DNA of 64,000 nucleotides. Source: Pseudomonas fluorescens (lineage in GTDB: Bacteria > Pseudomonadota > Gammaproteobacteria > Pseudomonadales > Pseudomonadaceae). Under the pieces are notes generated by a model, which searched no databases, was not told where the DNA came from, and worked only from the letters and a program-made list of their open reading frames with translations. This document shows positions 62,376-64,000 of the stretch, piece after piece. The position numbers and the translations under genes are program-made. Where the stretch lies: NCBI RefSeq assembly GCF_004683905.1, contig NZ_CP038438.1, forward strand, positions 3,100,001 to 3,164,000, read 5' to 3'. Position 1 is the stretch's first letter, and the number at the start of each line of letters is the position of its first letter.

Positions 62376-62912
62376 TCAGCCCCCGGGGTTGGTCACCTGA
62401 ATGAACACTGCATAAGCTCCGAGCAGGATCCAGAACGTGGCGAAGATCCATGGCGTGCGCACCGAAAACAACAGCGACTTGCGATAGCCCTTGTGGCTCG
62501 ACTCCATTTCACTGAACAGCGGCGACTCGTCGTAAGCCATGCCCATGATCGGCTCGCTGCGCAACAACTCGCTCTGCTTGTAGTGCCAGTGATCGATGAT
62601 GTCGTACGCCGCACGAATCCCCGGCCAGGCGTTGAGCGAACTGAGCAGCCCGAGCAGTGCGAGAAACGGCGGCACCACCAGCGTGAACAGCTTGCCCCAC
62701 TCGGGGTTGAGGTTGGCCATGCACGAAGCGAAGGCAATCACCAGAAACGACTGCGCCGCGAGATAGGCATCGGTGCGATTGGCGAGGATGCTGGTTTCGT
62801 ACTGGATTTCCTTGCGATAGAAATCCAGCCGTTCCTTAGGTGAGCCGAACATCTTGGCATCGTGTTCGGTCAGGTGCTCTTCAGCGCTGGGCTGAGTCAG
62901 TATGCGGGGCAA
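62376..62912 (-). CDS. Hypothetical membrane protein, 178 residues
   Basis: A small inner-membrane protein with hydrophobic segments at about 50-66 (AAQSFLVIAFASCMA), 75-95 (FTLVVPPFLALLGLLSSL) and 150-172 (TPWIFATFWILLGAYAVFIQV). Between the last two is a polar loop with HWHYKQSELLRSEPIMG. The N-terminus has a charged helix (KERLDFYRKEIQYET). It ends in a strong terminator. Unrecognised, with no partner nearby. Confidence 0.65.
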   Translation of the reverse strand: MPRILTQPSAEEHLTEHDAKMFGSPKERLDFYRKEIQYETSILANRTDAYLAAQSFLVIAFASCMANLNPEWGKLFTLVVPPFLALLGLLSSLNAWPGIRAAYDIIDHWHYKQSELLRSEPIMGMAYDESPLFSEMESSHKGYRKSLLFSVRTPWIFATFWILLGAYAVFIQVTNPGG

Positions 62913-62978
62913 GGGACGCGCACTCCGTGGCGGGGAAACCTTTTAGAAGGCCCTCGCCACGGACAAGTTCAGGCGGAT

Positions 62979-63998
62979 TCACTTCATCGACTGCGCGATG
63001 ATTTCCACCAGGTTGAGCTGGGTGAATGGCTTGGGCAGACGCGGCAATTGCGCGGCAAAGCCTTCCAGACGTTCGGCGTAACCGGTGGCCAGAATGATCG
63101 GCAGATCCGGCTTGAGCAAACGCACCGCATGCGCCAGTTGCGCGCCGCTCATCTGCGGCATGGCCATGTCGGTGATCATCAGATCGATGACTTCGCCCTG
63201 CTCGAACAACGCCAGCGCCTTGGCACCGGACGTGGCGCTGATCACGCGATGGCCAAGGTCTTCGAGCAGCAGCGTGGTGCTGGTCATCACCAGCGAATCG
63301 TCGTCCACCACCAGCACGCTGAGGCGCGGCACCAACACCGGTTTGACCGCCGGGTAGAGGTTTTTTGCCGTCTCCCCGGCTAACGCCACCGGTATCCACA
63401 TTTCAGCGCGGGTGCCATGGCCTTTTTCGCTCTTGAGAATGAAACGGCCACCCAGTTGCTCGATAAAGCCATGCACCATCGACAAGCCCAGCCCGGTGCC
63501 CTTGCCCACGCCCTTGGTGGTGAAAAACGGATCCCTGGCCGAACCCAGCGTGGCTTCGTCCATGCCCTCACCCGTGTCGATCACGCTCAGGCACACATAG
63601 CGTCCCGCCGCCATTGACGAATGGCTTTGCTCAAGCACGACTTCCGGCTGCGCGCAAATGCACAGGCTGCCACCGTCGGCCATGGCGTCGCGGGCGTTGG
63701 TCGCCAGATTGAGCAACGCCAGTTCCAGTTGGTTGCTGTCGGCCAGCACCGGTTGCAGATCCTCGGGAAAGCGTGTCTCGATGCGAATCCCGGGGCCGAT
63801 CGAGCTGCGCAACAGCCCAGTGATGCCTTGCACCAGTTGCGGGATATCGACCGGCTCGGTCTTGAGTTCCTGACGGCGGGCGAAGGCCAGCATGCGTTGG
63901 GTCAGCGATACGCCACGCAATGCACCCTGCGTGGCGTTTTCCAGCAGACGGCTGTTTTTCGGGTCGTCACCGATGCGTTTTTGCAGAATCTCCAGATT
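62979..63998 (-). CDS. Hybrid sensor histidine kinase, 3' part (partial)
   Basis: The C-terminal ~340 residues of a hybrid kinase; the start lies beyond the window. Visible are the end of the dimerisation region (RGVSLTQRMLAFARRQE), the ATPase domain (N-box NLATNARDAM, G1 DTGEGM, F-box DPFFTTKGVGKGTGLGLS, G2 within it), and a C-terminal receiver domain with acidic pocket DDD in LVVDDDSLV, phosphoacceptor Asp in MITDMAMP, and Lys in PKPF. Phosphotransfer would run from the kinase His to this receiver or on to an HPt protein. Sensor domain and stimulus are not visible. Confidence 0.9.
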   Translation of the reverse strand, partial: NLEILQKRIGDDPKNSRLLENATQGALRGVSLTQRMLAFARRQELKTEPVDIPQLVQGITGLLRSSIGPGIRIETRFPEDLQPVLADSNQLELALLNLATNARDAMADGGSLCICAQPEVVLEQSHSSMAAGRYVCLSVIDTGEGMDEATLGSARDPFFTTKGVGKGTGLGLSMVHGFIEQLGGRFILKSEKGHGTRAEMWIPVALAGETAKNLYPAVKPVLVPRLSVLVVDDDSLVMTSTTLLLEDLGHRVISATSGAKALALFEQGEVIDLMITDMAMPQMSGAQLAHAVRLLKPDLPIILATGYAERLEGFAAQLPRLPKPFTQLNLVEIIAQSMK

Positions 63999-64000
63999 GC

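Overview
The window reads as chromosome of a Pseudomonas, most likely of the P. fluorescens group. The evidence is high-GC coding sequence, OprB- and OprD-type porins, a polyamine-catabolism operon, and six REP-type inverted repeats of the kind common in fluorescent pseudomonads (arms starting TGTAGGAGTGAG, TGTGGGAGC or TGTGGCGAGGG). No species can be named from the sequence alone. Most of the window is ordinary chromosomal sequence, with one AT-richer accessory stretch at about 22.2-34.3 kb.

1-22 kb: the 3' end of a carbohydrate porin; a bestrophin-like channel; a lysine-rich basic protein; a small secreted peptide; an InaA-type kinase; an orphan KAS III-like enzyme; an Old Yellow Enzyme with an HxlR regulator; a GNAT gene with a probable frameshift; an amino-acid permease with a GlxA-type regulator; an ABC exporter; a stress-type module (ECF sigma and anti-sigma divergent from a Tat-exported phosphoesterase and a cupredoxin, with two matching back-to-back promoter motifs); a CHASE4-PAS-GGDEF-EAL protein; a GT39-like membrane protein; an isochorismatase-like hydrolase with a divergent LysR regulator.

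22.2-34.3 kb: an accessory island of mostly unrecognised genes. It holds a zinc-ribbon Mrr-type nuclease with a same-strand partner, an OLD-type ATPase/TOPRIM nuclease, an HNH nuclease, an Imm33-like orphan immunity protein, and a toxin-tail/immunity remnant. Gene blocks are separated by at least eight degenerate copies of one palindromic repeat (core CGGCCAAAAGCGGACAT) that I do not see elsewhere in the window. No integrase, transposase or tRNA marks the edges.

34.3-48.7 kb: a puuB-puuR-puuA-like operon; a DUF2252 protein; an OmpR/EnvZ-type two-component pair; a DUF3313 lipoprotein; a nucleotidyltransferase; a TetR regulator divergent from a class III aminotransferase; an OprD porin; and three overlapping lipoprotein genes.

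48.7-58 kb: a complete selenocysteine and formate dehydrogenase locus, all on the minus strand: fdnG (read through an in-frame TGA at Sec197), fdnH, fdnI, fdhE, selA, selB, and selC (tRNA-Sec, TCA anticodon) seven bases after selB. The locus encodes both a selenoenzyme and most of the machinery that decodes its UGA. selD and fdhD are not in the window. 58-64 kb: a PatB/MalY-like C-S lyase, an SDR, a CPA1 antiporter, two small hypothetical proteins and the 3' part of a hybrid histidine kinase.
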